Assembly (NCBI GenBank): GCA_965215775.1
Contig: CBDCEG010000017.1
Location: 1-64,000 of the forward strand
DNA: 64,000 nt
Reading direction: 5' to 3'
Source of the DNA: CBDCEG01 sp965215775
Lineage (GTDB): Bacteria > Pseudomonadota > Gammaproteobacteria > Cardiobacteriales > Ostreibacteriaceae
Below are positions 16,995 to 25,878 of the stretch, piece after piece. Under the pieces are notes generated by a model. That model worked only from the letters and a program-made list of their open reading frames with translations, was not told where the DNA came from and searched no databases. The position numbers and the translations under genes are program-made. How positions within the stretch are numbered: the first letter of the stretch is position 1; every line of letters begins with the position of its first letter.

Positions 16995-18824
16995 CTAAAC
17001 AATCTCATCAATTGTTTTATTAGCCATCGCTTTCATAACAGCGTTATTCATTCTTTTTTCTATAAATGTTTCAGATGATTTTTCTAAGTCTTTTATATTA
17101 TTCTTTATTGCTTTAAAGTCAGTTTTTTTCATACTAATTTCTAACTTATGAATTGATTTAGTTATTTCATCAGCTTCCTTTTCACTCATCAGCTTTCCAT
17201 CTTCAGAAATAGCCTGAGATAACGCATCTAAAACTCTAGTTGCTTCAATTTGTTGTTCTTGAAGCTGTCTATAAGCAAAATCATTTTCCGCATCATTCAT
17301 AGAATTAGTTAAAATTTGCATTATTTGATTTTCAGAAAGCCCATAACTTGGAACTACATTTATTTCTGCTTTTTTATTAGTTGTTTGTTCCGTTGCACTT
17401 ACACTCAATAAACCGTCTGCATCCATATTAAAGTTTATTCTAATTCTCGCAACGCCAGCAGACATTGGTGGAATTCCTTTCAAACTAAACTTAGCAAGAC
17501 TTCTACATTTTTGAGTATTATCACTTTCACCTTGTAAAATATGAATACTCATAGCTGTTTGACCATTTTTATAAGTAGTGAAATCTTGTGATTTGCTTAT
17601 TGGAATTGGTGTATTTCGTGGAATAATTATCTCCATCAACTCTCCTGCAGTTTCAACTCCAAGAGAAAGAGGTGTTATATCTAAAAGTAGTGTATCTGTT
17701 TTATTTTTAGTTATATTTTCAGCTGTAATTGCTGCCCCAATTGCAACAACTTTATCAGGATTCACTTCATTTAATAAGTCTCTGTTAAATAATTTTTTTA
17801 GTCTATTTTGAATTTCAACAACCCTTGTAGAACCACCAACAGCAACAATATGTTTAATATCAGAACTAGATATTCCAGCATCTTTTAGTGCATTTTGGGT
17901 GCAAATTATCGTTTTATCAATTAAATCTGATATTAAAGCATTGAATTTTTCTCTAGTTAAAAGCAATTCTTTCCCTGCAACTTTTATAATTGTTTTTTCG
18001 TTAGTCGCAAGCAATTCTTTGGCTGATTTAACGATTGGTTTTAGAGCAATTTCTAAAGTTTTATCTTTATCAACTTGAGTATAAATCCACTCAATAATTC
18101 TATTATCAAAATCATCTCCGCCTAATAAAATATCTCCTGCACTTGCTTTTACTTGAAAAACATTCCCAACTAAATTCAAAACAGAAACATCAAAAGTTCC
18201 ACCACCCAAATCATAAACCAAAACATAACCACTAGCACTATTATCCAAACCATAAGCAAGAGCGGCGGCGGTTGGTTCGTTGATTAATCTAAGAACTTTT
18301 ATTCCAGCAATTTTGGCTGCATCTTTTATTGCCTTTCTTCTTGCATCATCAAAATATGCAGGGACTGTTATAACTGATGCTGTTACTTGTTGATCTAATC
18401 TATTTTCAACTCGTAACTTTAATTTTTTTAGAATATGTGCTGAAATTTCTATTGGATTTATATCACCAGCTATCGTTTTGATAAAAGGGATTTTTTCAAT
18501 ATTTTTAGTTTTATAATCTAGTGAAAAAGTCTGACTTTCTAATTCATCAGACTGATAACCTAATATTCTTTTTATTGAACTTATTTTTTGATAATCATCT
18601 GAAGCAGTTATTGCCTCGTTACCAATTAAAATATCTTTTTCTGTATTAATTGCAAAAACTGATGGAAGCATAAATTTATCATTTTCATCAGTAACAACAT
18701 CAACCCTACCATTTATATATGTTGCTATTAATGAATTTGTAGTTCCAAAATCAATCCCAACAACAGTTTCTTCTTGGTGTGGCTTATTTGCTTGCCCTGG
18801 TTCTGATATTTGTAATAAAGCCAT
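16995..18824 (-). CDS. hscA: Fe-S assembly chaperone HscA (Hsp70 family)
   Basis: Specialised Hsp70 that, with its J-protein HscB, helps transfer Fe-S clusters from IscU. The 609-residue protein begins MALLQISEPGQ, the diagnostic HscA N-terminus that separates it from DnaK, then has the nucleotide-binding signatures GIDFGTTNS, VYDLGGGTFDVS and IVAVGGSTRVVEIQ. The substrate-binding domain begins near DTLLLDITPLSLGVETAGE, and a short helical lid ends the protein without the acidic DnaK tail. hscB, iscS, iscU and iscA are not adjacent; the gene upstream is a small membrane protein followed by ftsH. fdx follows directly. Confidence 0.95.
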   Translation of the reverse strand: MALLQISEPGQANKPHQEETVVGIDFGTTNSLIATYINGRVDVVTDENDKFMLPSVFAINTEKDILIGNEAITASDDYQKISSIKRILGYQSDELESQTFSLDYKTKNIEKIPFIKTIAGDINPIEISAHILKKLKLRVENRLDQQVTASVITVPAYFDDARRKAIKDAAKIAGIKVLRLINEPTAAALAYGLDNSASGYVLVYDLGGGTFDVSVLNLVGNVFQVKASAGDILLGGDDFDNRIIEWIYTQVDKDKTLEIALKPIVKSAKELLATNEKTIIKVAGKELLLTREKFNALISDLIDKTIICTQNALKDAGISSSDIKHIVAVGGSTRVVEIQNRLKKLFNRDLLNEVNPDKVVAIGAAITAENITKNKTDTLLLDITPLSLGVETAGELMEIIIPRNTPIPISKSQDFTTYKNGQTAMSIHILQGESDNTQKCRSLAKFSLKGIPPMSAGVARIRINFNMDADGLLSVSATEQTTNKKAEINVVPSYGLSENQIMQILTNSMNDAENDFAYRQLQEQQIEATRVLDALSQAISEDGKLMSEKEADEITKSIHKLEISMKKTDFKAIKNNIKDLEKSSETFIEKRMNNAVMKAMANKTIDEIV

Positions 18825-18853
18825 TATTAAATATTACTTTTATTTTGTTATTT

Positions 18854-19066
18854 TTATTCGCTCTCTTCCTTTTTGCCAACAATCTTACGGATAACCATAA
18901 TTGCAGGGCAAATTCCAGCAATAGCAGCGAATGAAAGCATAGCCGCTGGAATAAATAAAATCCAACAAGCATTAGTTAAACCAGTTAGAAATATTCCCAA
19001 CCATATAAATAAAGCTTGAACTGCAAAAAATATTCTTAACTCTAAACCTAATTTTTTAAATTTCAT
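18854..19066 (-). CDS. Small two-helix membrane protein, DUF2892-like
   Basis: A 70-residue protein with two hydrophobic segments (about 10-30, FFAVQALFIWLGIFLTGL, and 33-57, ACWILFIPAAMLSFAAI) and a lysine/glutamate-rich tail (RKIVGKKEESE). The GICPAIMVIRKI segment resembles the conserved Cys-Pro element of DUF2892 inner-membrane proteins, which are often found with sulfur-handling or rhodanese proteins. It lies between ftsH and hscA, 44 and 29 bp from them, on the same strand, so it is likely expressed. Function unknown; the family assignment rests on this short motif only. Confidence 0.65.
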   Translation of the reverse strand: MKFKKLGLELRIFFAVQALFIWLGIFLTGLTNACWILFIPAAMLSFAAIAGICPAIMVIRKIVGKKEESE

Positions 19067-19110
19067 AATAATCTCCTATTTTATATTTTTAACTAACTAC
19101 TTAGCTACAC

Positions 19111-21117
19111 TTAACTAAAATCATTTTGACCAGATATTTCACCTACTTTTGGCTTATCTTCTTTTGGATCGTCTGAACTTTTATCATCAGAATTATTCAA
19201 ATCTTCATCATTTGGTTTATCTTCTGTTTTCTTTTCTTCTTTATCATCAGCTTTCAAACCATTATCAAAGTCAGAACCATCAACATCATCATCTAAATCT
19301 TCATAATCATCTGCTGGTTGCACTTGTTTTCTGGCCATTAAATCATCAATTTGCTGTGCATTTATAGTTTCATACTTAACCAAAGCTTCTGCCATTTTAT
19401 GAAGAACATCTTTATTTTTTTCCAAAATATCTTCAGCAATTTTATAGTTTTCATCAAGTATTCTATCAACTTCTTCATCTATAGTCTTTAGAGTAGTTGC
19501 TGATGCTCTTTTTAGAGTATCTTCATATTCATTTTCAGCAAAAAGCTGTGGTCCAAGAGATGAAAAACCCCAACGAACAACCATATTCTTAGCTAAACTA
19601 GTTGCTCTTGCTATATCATTTGATGCACCAGTTGTAATTTCTTCTACACCATAGATTATTTCTTCAGCAATTCTTCCACCAAAAAGAGTAGAAATATTAC
19701 AATCTAAATATGATTTTGACATAGATAACCTATCTTGCTCAGGTAAAAACATAGTAACCCCCAAAGCTCTACCACGAGGAATTATAGTAACTTTATAAAC
19801 AGGATCGTGTTTTGGAAGAGATTTACCAACTATGGCATGCCCTGCTTCGTGATAAGCTGTCATTAGCTTTTCTTCTTCTGTCATTACCATTGAACGGCGT
19901 TCTGCACCCATTAAAATTTTATCTTTTGCTTTTTCAAAATGTTGCATATTTACAGTTTTGCTTTCAAATCTTGCTGCAAAAAGTGCTGCTTCATTTACTA
20001 AGTTTGCTAAGTCTGCCCCTGAAAAACCTGGAGTTCCCCTTGCTAAAATTTTAGGTTTTACATTTGCGTCCAAAGGAACTTTTTTCATATGAACTTTTAA
20101 TATTTCAAACCTACCTTTTATATCTGGTAATGGAACCATAACTTGTCTATCAAATCTACCAGGTCTCAAAAGTGCTTTATCTAAAACATCTGCTCTATTG
20201 GTTGCTGCAATTACAATAACGCCTTCATTTCCTTCAAAACCATCCATCTCAACTAATAATTGGTTTAGTGTTTGCTCTCTTTCATCATTTCCGCCGCCCA
20301 TTCCAGCACCACGATGGCGTCCAACTGCATCAATTTCATCTATAAAAATAATACAAGGTGCATTCTTTTTTGCTTCGGTAAACATATCTCTAACCCTAGC
20401 TGCACCAACACCAACAAACATTTCCACAAAATCAGAACCAGATATTGAATAAAAAGGAACTCTTGCTTCTCCAGCAACTGCCTTAGCAAGAAGTGTTTTA
20501 CCCGTTCCAGGATCACCAACCATTAAAACACCACGAGGAATTTTTCCACCTAATCTATTAAATCGTGAAGGATCTTTTAAATAATCAACCATTTCAACAA
20601 GATCTTCTTTTACTTCATCAATTCCAGCTACATCTTTAAATGTTACTTTTGATTTACCAGGTTCTGTAAGTTTTGCTTTGCTTTTACCAAAAGATAATGG
20701 TCCGCCGCCACCTTTTCCGCCTTGCATTTGACGCATAAAATAAAGATAAACTCCAACAATTAACAATATAGGTAAAAGACTGAAAAATATTCTTGAAAGA
20801 ATACCTTCTTCTTCAATTTCTTTACTAGAAATAACTACTTTATTTGCTCTTAAAACTGATATAAGTTCTTGATTATCAAATCCTTCTGGGTTATTGGAGA
20901 AATATTTAGAACCATCAGTTTTATCATAATTGATTCTTATGTTTTGTAAGTCTATTTCTGCTTTAGAAACATTACCACTCTCAACACCGTCCAAAAACAC
21001 GCTGTAATTGGTTTCTGTTCTTTTTCCACCAGCTGTTAAATTCCCTAAGCTATTTACAATAGATAAAATAACCAAGCCAGCTATTACAAATATAAATATA
21101 TTATTTTTTTTGTTCAA
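19111..21117 (-). CDS. ftsH: ATP-dependent zinc metalloprotease FtsH
   Basis: Membrane-anchored AAA+ protease that degrades misassembled membrane proteins and short-lived regulators. The 668 residues show an N-terminal TM helix (about 5-25), a periplasmic domain, a second TM helix (about 108-127), Walker A GDPGTGKT (201-208), Walker B IIFIDE (256-261), the SRH with TNRADVLDKALLRPGRFDR (about 307-323) and the zinc site HEAGH (423-427). The C-terminal tail after about 600 is very acidic and rich in D, E, K and S. The upstream gap of 160 bp to darP suggests its own promoter. The E. coli partner rlmE is not adjacent here. Confidence 0.97.
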   Translation of the reverse strand: MNKKNNIFIFVIAGLVILSIVNSLGNLTAGGKRTETNYSVFLDGVESGNVSKAEIDLQNIRINYDKTDGSKYFSNNPEGFDNQELISVLRANKVVISSKEIEEEGILSRIFFSLLPILLIVGVYLYFMRQMQGGKGGGGPLSFGKSKAKLTEPGKSKVTFKDVAGIDEVKEDLVEMVDYLKDPSRFNRLGGKIPRGVLMVGDPGTGKTLLAKAVAGEARVPFYSISGSDFVEMFVGVGAARVRDMFTEAKKNAPCIIFIDEIDAVGRHRGAGMGGGNDEREQTLNQLLVEMDGFEGNEGVIVIAATNRADVLDKALLRPGRFDRQVMVPLPDIKGRFEILKVHMKKVPLDANVKPKILARGTPGFSGADLANLVNEAALFAARFESKTVNMQHFEKAKDKILMGAERRSMVMTEEEKLMTAYHEAGHAIVGKSLPKHDPVYKVTIIPRGRALGVTMFLPEQDRLSMSKSYLDCNISTLFGGRIAEEIIYGVEEITTGASNDIARATSLAKNMVVRWGFSSLGPQLFAENEYEDTLKRASATTLKTIDEEVDRILDENYKIAEDILEKNKDVLHKMAEALVKYETINAQQIDDLMARKQVQPADDYEDLDDDVDGSDFDNGLKADDKEEKKTEDKPNDEDLNNSDDKSSDDPKEDKPKVGEISGQNDFS

Positions 21118-21278
21118 AGTAGTTCCTCTTTTTATTCTAAATTTTAATTGTCTAATCTCTTATTATGGGGGCTTTTTATTTTTTAAAAACCCCAAGTTAT
21201 AAATTTATTTATAGCCTATATTTGAAAATTTAAAATGATTGTTAAAATAGTTTCTAAAGTATCTTTTAAGGTTATTAA

Positions 21279-21860
21279 TTAAGACGGTCTTTTCAAATTA
21301 AACAAATATGTATAAAGTAATTTATAAGACTTAGTTGGTTTATTATCAACTTTTTGACCTTGAAATATTCTTTTTTGATTGTCTTTATCACGCTTAACCA
21401 ATTCTTTTTTTATATTTCTAACTAGCTGTCTAATATACTGAATTTCTAAATTAGGAAATAAATCAGAAAGTTTACTAAGAGACTCTTTTACTTTTTTACC
21501 ATCATCAACTAATATTTCATCACAATATCCCCTAGTTTGTGCTGCTCTATCAATACTCGTCAAATACTGTCCAGAAATTTTATTGTAACCATCTAATATT
21601 TCATCATATCCACTTTTACAAATTAACTTACTAATGAATGAAATATGTCTTTTTACAGCATTATAGTTTGTAATTCTTTTACCTTCTACCAAAGCACTAT
21701 GCAAATCTTTAGTAAATCCAAGCTCGTCATACTTTGCTTTTGGAATTTCTATTAAATTTTTTGCTAAATTTTTGGCTTCTTGCCGTTCTCTTTTTAATTG
21801 CTCTTTATTAGGACGAACAACTAAACCATCTTCACCAATTTCTTTTTCTTTTTTTATCAT
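21279..21860 (-). CDS. darP: Ribosome-associated protein DarP (YjgA, DUF615)
   Basis: Small basic protein that acts late in 50S subunit maturation in E. coli. Conserved DUF615 features are the start region NKEQLKRERQEAKNLAKNL, LIEIPKAKYDELGF, the RHISFISKLI segment (equivalent to RQ.QYIGKLMR) and QYIRQLVRNIKKE near the C-terminus. I place the start at the ATG at 21860 (MIKKEKEIGEDG, 193 residues). A TTG at 21899 in the same frame would overlap serB by 13 bp and add an unrelated-looking 13 residues. Length then agrees with the family. Confidence 0.85.
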   Translation of the reverse strand: MIKKEKEIGEDGLVVRPNKEQLKRERQEAKNLAKNLIEIPKAKYDELGFTKDLHSALVEGKRITNYNAVKRHISFISKLICKSGYDEILDGYNKISGQYLTSIDRAAQTRGYCDEILVDDGKKVKESLSKLSDLFPNLEIQYIRQLVRNIKKELVKRDKDNQKRIFQGQKVDNKPTKSYKLLYTYLFNLKRPS

Positions 21861-21886
21861 AAAACTTTTTTTAATATTATATAAAT

Positions 21887-22726
21887 CTATAAAAACCAAA
21901 TCAAATTATCCAAACCACCACTGTGAATTTCAGCATTAACAGCTTTTCTAACTATTGGTTTTCCTTGATAGGCAACCCCTAAGCCTGCGTGGTTCAGCAT
22001 AAATAAATCATTTGCACCATCACCAACTGCAACTGTTTGTTCTGGTTCAATGTTAGTTGTTTCAATCATATATTCAAGCGTTTCTAATTTGGTTTCAGCT
22101 GTAACCAACCCTCCCAAAAATTTACCACTTAATAAATCATTTTCATCAAAAGCTAATTCATTAGAAAGATGATTTCTAAAACCTAGCTCTTCACTAACTA
22201 TATCAGTAAAAATAGTAAAGCCACCAGATATAAGAAAACTATCCATATTTCTAGCATTAACTTCTTTTAATAATTTCCTTGCACCTGTTGCAAATTTAAC
22301 ATTTTTGGCAATTTCTATTATCTTACTTTTAGGAGTTCCTTTTAATAAGCTCAATCTTTTATCAATAGCTTCATGATAATTTATTTTGCCAAGCATTGCT
22401 TGCTCAGTTATTTTGCTTATTTGCTCTGTTACTCCCAAAACCTCTGCCATTTCATCAATAGTTTCACCAACTACAACTGTTGCATCCATATCAGACATTA
22501 ATAATTTTCGCTCAGGTTTATTTGCAGACTGTAAAGCAAAATCTATTTTTTGTGCATAAAAAAATTCTTTCACAATTGAGCTAAGCTGAGATTTGCTAGA
22601 ACAAGTTAAATCCCAAACCCTTTCAGTTTTAATATCTTTATTTAATATCTCAAAGTGATTTGATAGAAATTCTAAAATAGAGTTATTAATTTCTTTTTCA
22701 GCACATATTGTTAATAATTTATTCAT
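21887..22726 (-). CDS. serB: Phosphoserine phosphatase
   Basis: Last step of serine biosynthesis: O-phosphoserine to serine, in the cytoplasm. The 279-residue HAD-family protein has the nucleophile motif D79-M-D81-A-T (LLMSDMDATVV), ETIDEMAEVLGV, motif II in FLISGGFTIFTD, and the terminal acidic motif AVGDGANDLFML. The N-terminal 70 residues correspond to the regulatory ACT-like part of SerB. It follows serA by 14 bp on the same strand, so two of the three serine-pathway genes are paired. Confidence 0.95.
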   Translation of the reverse strand: MNKLLTICAEKEINNSILEFLSNHFEILNKDIKTERVWDLTCSSKSQLSSIVKEFFYAQKIDFALQSANKPERKLLMSDMDATVVVGETIDEMAEVLGVTEQISKITEQAMLGKINYHEAIDKRLSLLKGTPKSKIIEIAKNVKFATGARKLLKEVNARNMDSFLISGGFTIFTDIVSEELGFRNHLSNELAFDENDLLSGKFLGGLVTAETKLETLEYMIETTNIEPEQTVAVGDGANDLFMLNHAGLGVAYQGKPIVRKAVNAEIHSGGLDNLIWFL

Positions 22727-22740
22727 TAGTTTATTGTCTA

Positions 22741-23688
22741 TTAGCTATTAATTTTATTCACAGCGTTTGTTATATTGTTATTTAACAAATAATCACCCAT
22801 TTGTTGTGCAATTTGAATTGCAACATTTGCTTGAGCTTCAGCTGTTGAAGCTGCAATATGCGGAGTTAAAACGACATTTGGATTATTGTGTAAAATATGC
22901 TCAGTAACTGGTTCTTTTTCATAAACATCTAAAGCTGCTCCTGCTACAATCCCATCATCAATTGCTTTTTTAAGTGCTTGCTCATTTACCAAACCACCTC
23001 GTGCTGCATTTATAATATAAACACCTTTTTTCATTTGGGCAAATTCTGCAGAATCAATTATATTTCTGGTGTCTTTAGTCATTGGCGTGTGCAAAGTTAT
23101 AAAATCAGCGGTTTTAACTAACTCTTGGAGTGAAACTTTTTCTACATTTATTTGTTTAGCTTTTTCATCAGTTAAAAATGGGTCATAAACCTTAACTTTC
23201 ATTTTAAGACCTTGAGCACGGTCAGCAACTATTTGCCCAATATTTCCACAACCAATCATTCCTAGTGTTTTATTAAATAACTCAACTCCTTTAAATAGTG
23301 GTTTTTCCCACTTGCCTGAATGCGTGCTTGCACTTGCTTGAGGAATTTGCCTAGAAACTGCAAACATTAAACCAATAGCATGTTCAGCTGTGCTAACTGC
23401 GTTTGCAAGTGGTGTATTCATAGCTAAAATATTTCTAGAAGTAGCTTCTGCCAAATCTATATTATCAACTCCAATTCCAGCTCTACCAACTGCTTTTAGC
23501 TTAGTTGCTTTTGCCATTAATTCTGGAGTTACTGTTGTTGCTGAGCGGATTAAAAGACCGTCTGCATCAGCAATTACTTCATTTAACTCAATCTCTCCAT
23601 TTGCAGGACGACTATCAACTTTTAGCCCCATTTCTTTAAGAATAACTTCTGCTTGGGTATCCATTTTATCTGCTATAACTACTTTCAT
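22741..23688 (-). CDS. serA: D-3-phosphoglycerate dehydrogenase, short form
   Basis: First step of serine biosynthesis: NAD-dependent oxidation of 3-phosphoglycerate. A GTG at 23697 is possible, but the ATG at 23688 (MKVVIADKMD) fits the family start, giving 315 residues. Catalytic Arg (NAARGGLVNE), Glu (AALDVYEKEPV) and His (NVVLTPHIAASTAEAQ) regions and the NAD-binding GCGNIGQIVADRA are present. It lacks the C-terminal ASB and ACT domains, so serine feedback through an ACT domain is not expected. Placement beside serB supports SerA over other 2-hydroxyacid dehydrogenases. Confidence 0.9.
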   Translation of the reverse strand: MKVVIADKMDTQAEVILKEMGLKVDSRPANGEIELNEVIADADGLLIRSATTVTPELMAKATKLKAVGRAGIGVDNIDLAEATSRNILAMNTPLANAVSTAEHAIGLMFAVSRQIPQASASTHSGKWEKPLFKGVELFNKTLGMIGCGNIGQIVADRAQGLKMKVKVYDPFLTDEKAKQINVEKVSLQELVKTADFITLHTPMTKDTRNIIDSAEFAQMKKGVYIINAARGGLVNEQALKKAIDDGIVAGAALDVYEKEPVTEHILHNNPNVVLTPHIAASTAEAQANVAIQIAQQMGDYLLNNNITNAVNKINS

Positions 23689-23724
23689 TATTTTCACCGT
23701 ATTTGTTTAAGTTATTAAAATTTA

Positions 23725-24588
23725 CTAAAGTTTAAATATATCTTGAATTATATTATCTAAAGGCGTTTCCTTTAAATCAAGGTAATTTATTTGTTTATTT
23801 ATTTTCTCACGATAAATATCTGCTTGCTTTCTTGCTTCTTTCAAACCAAGCAAACTTACATAAGTTGACTTGTTATTTTCTATATCTGAATTACTTGGCT
23901 TACCAAGTTCCTCATCAGTTTTTGTTACATCTAAAATATCATCTTGAATTTGATAGTAAATTCCAATAAAATTTGATAGCTCAATCAACTTAGAAGCTAC
24001 CTTTTCATCATAATTAATTACTTCAACATAAGGCATTAATAAGCAAGCTTGAATTATTTTTGCAGTTTTTAGTTTATGAATTTCTTTCAATTCATCTAAT
24101 GAAATGATGTTATTTTCAGCATACAAATCATAATCTTGCCCCAAAATCATTCCATAAATTCCAGAGCAATTTGCTAAAATCTTAATTTGCTTCAGCCTAT
24201 TTTTAGAGTATTTATCATCTGAGCTTAAAACCTCAAAAGCATAAGTGTTTAAAGCATCTCCAACTAAAATAGCCGTTGCTTCATCATATTGAATATGACA
24301 AGCGGGTTTACCACGCCTCAAATCATCATCATCCATTGCAGGCAAATCATCATGAACCAAAGAGTAAGTATGCATACATTCAATTGCAAAAGCAATATCA
24401 TCAACTCTTTTTAAATCAATTGAAAATGAATCAGCCAAAGCATACACCAAGGCAGGTCTAATTCGTTTGCCACCTACTTGCATACTATAATTTATCGCCG
24501 CACTAGCATCTCCAAAGTTGACTGCAACTTTTGGGAGTTTTTGGTCTAATATGCTATTAAACCTTGCTGTGTATTGTTCTAAATTCAT
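23725..24588 (-). CDS. ispA: (2E,6E)-farnesyl diphosphate synthase
   Basis: Condenses isopentenyl diphosphate with allylic diphosphates to make FPP for ubiquinone and undecaprenyl lipids. The 287-residue trans-prenyltransferase has GGKRIRPALVYA, the first Asp-rich motif in LVHDDLPAMDDDDLRRGKP and the second in YQIQDDILDVTKTDEELGK. Length and the DDLPAMDDDDLRRG insertion match IspA rather than octaprenyl synthases. xseB lies directly upstream, as in many gammaproteobacteria (xseB-ispA, often with dxs, which is not adjacent here). Confidence 0.95.
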   Translation of the reverse strand: MNLEQYTARFNSILDQKLPKVAVNFGDASAAINYSMQVGGKRIRPALVYALADSFSIDLKRVDDIAFAIECMHTYSLVHDDLPAMDDDDLRRGKPACHIQYDEATAILVGDALNTYAFEVLSSDDKYSKNRLKQIKILANCSGIYGMILGQDYDLYAENNIISLDELKEIHKLKTAKIIQACLLMPYVEVINYDEKVASKLIELSNFIGIYYQIQDDILDVTKTDEELGKPSNSDIENNKSTYVSLLGLKEARKQADIYREKINKQINYLDLKETPLDNIIQDIFKL

Positions 24589-24627
24589 TTCAGATATTTA
24601 TAAATATTTATAGTTATATAACTTCAA

Positions 24628-24849
24628 TCACTCAAAAGCATTGCTATCATCAGACAAAAGACCTTTTACTTTCTGCTCTGTTGTTTCTAATATTTTTTGG
24701 CAATGTTTACTTAACAAAACACCTTCTTCAAAAACTTTAATTGACTCTTCTAGCTCCAAATTATTATTTTCCAAACTATTTAAAATCACTTCTAGTTTTT
24801 CACTAGCTTGTTCATAATTAAGCTTTTCTATTTGTTTTTTATCGCTCAT
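24628..24849 (-). CDS. xseB: Exodeoxyribonuclease VII small subunit
   Basis: Small subunit that supports XseA in degrading single-stranded DNA. The 73 residues form the typical helical pair: LNYEQASEKLEVILNSLENNNLELEESIKVFEEGVLLSKHC, with the conserved FEEG element. It overlaps the rsgA 3' end by 11 bp and precedes ispA by 39 bp. Confidence 0.94.
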   Translation of the reverse strand: MSDKKQIEKLNYEQASEKLEVILNSLENNNLELEESIKVFEEGVLLSKHCQKILETTEQKVKGLLSDDSNAFE

Positions 24850-25852
24850 TTTTTACCTCACTTATTATCTGCATAAAGCTTTTATAACGCGACTCACTTA
24901 TGTCTTCATTTTTAACCGCTTCTATTATACTACAACCTTTTTCTTGAATATGAGAGCAGTTAGAAAACTTACAAGTTCCAACAAAAGGATATATTTCAAC
25001 AAAACCTTTCATTATATCTTCAATATCAAAGTGATAAGTATCAAAACTTCTAACTCCAGGTGTATCAATTAAAAAGCTATTTTCGTCTAAATGATACAAA
25101 GTTGAATTAGTTGTGCTGTGCTTACCTAGTCCTGATGCCTTTGAAATTTCCATCGTTTGAATATTTAAATCTGGAATAAGAGTATTTATAAGAGTTGATT
25201 TTCCTACTCCTGACTGCCCTGTTATTACAGTTTTTTTATTATTTAAAAGCTTTGTTAATTCATCTAAACCATTTTTATTATAAGTGCTTCCTTTTACCCA
25301 AGTTATACTTTCTAAGTTATTGTATATTTGTTGGAATTTGTTTATTTTATTAATTGTTTCAGACTCAGTAAAAGTATCCACTTTATTAAAAAATATAATG
25401 CAATCAATCCCTACTTTTTCTGCCGTAATCAAATACCTATCTAATAAAGACGGTTGAAACATTGGACTATGTGTTATAACAATTAAAACTTGATCAATGT
25501 TTGAAGCAAATGGTTTTGCTCCACGATAAACATTTTGCTTTTCAATAAAGTTTTTCCTAGGCAAAATAACTTCAATAACTGGTTTATTATTATCTTCATC
25601 ACTAATTAAAACAATATCTCCAGCACAAATATAGCCTATGTTTTGCTTCCAATCACAAGCTACAAGACCCAAACCTGCTTTATTTTCAGTTTCTGTCTCT
25701 TCATATTTCACAGGCTCAACAACAATATCGTAGCCCAAATGAGTAATAACCCTGCACTCTTTTGCCCCAGATTCCTGTAAAGATTTTATACGCTTTTCTA
25801 TATTAAGTTTTACTGTGTTTTCTTGTTTCTTTGTTAGTTTTTTGATAGTTAT
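24839..25852 (-). CDS. rsgA: Ribosome small-subunit-dependent GTPase A; non-canonical start likely
   Basis: Circularly permuted GTPase that assists 30S maturation. Motifs: G4-like IIFFNKVD, G1 GQSGVGKSTLINTL, G3 IDTPGVRSFD, and the C-terminal zinc site C-x4-C-x-H-x5-C (CKFSNCSHIQEKGC). The first ATG/GTG/TTG in frame is the TTG at 25738, which would cut off part of the OB domain. The frame stays open upstream to a stop at 25861-25859 and encodes an RsgA-like start (ITIKKLTKKQENTVKLNIEK, then RVITHLGYDIVVEP, compare KNKLSKGQQRRV of E. coli). I therefore extend it to the ATA codon at 25852 (337 residues against about 350 in E. coli). The ATC at 25846 is an alternative. Confidence 0.85.
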   Translation of the reverse strand: MTIKKLTKKQENTVKLNIEKRIKSLQESGAKECRVITHLGYDIVVEPVKYEETETENKAGLGLVACDWKQNIGYICAGDIVLISDEDNNKPVIEVILPRKNFIEKQNVYRGAKPFASNIDQVLIVITHSPMFQPSLLDRYLITAEKVGIDCIIFFNKVDTFTESETINKINKFQQIYNNLESITWVKGSTYNKNGLDELTKLLNNKKTVITGQSGVGKSTLINTLIPDLNIQTMEISKASGLGKHSTTNSTLYHLDENSFLIDTPGVRSFDTYHFDIEDIMKGFVEIYPFVGTCKFSNCSHIQEKGCSIIEAVKNEDISESRYKSFMQIISEVKNER

Positions 25853-25878
25853 CTCGTTTTAATTTGTTTATACAATAA

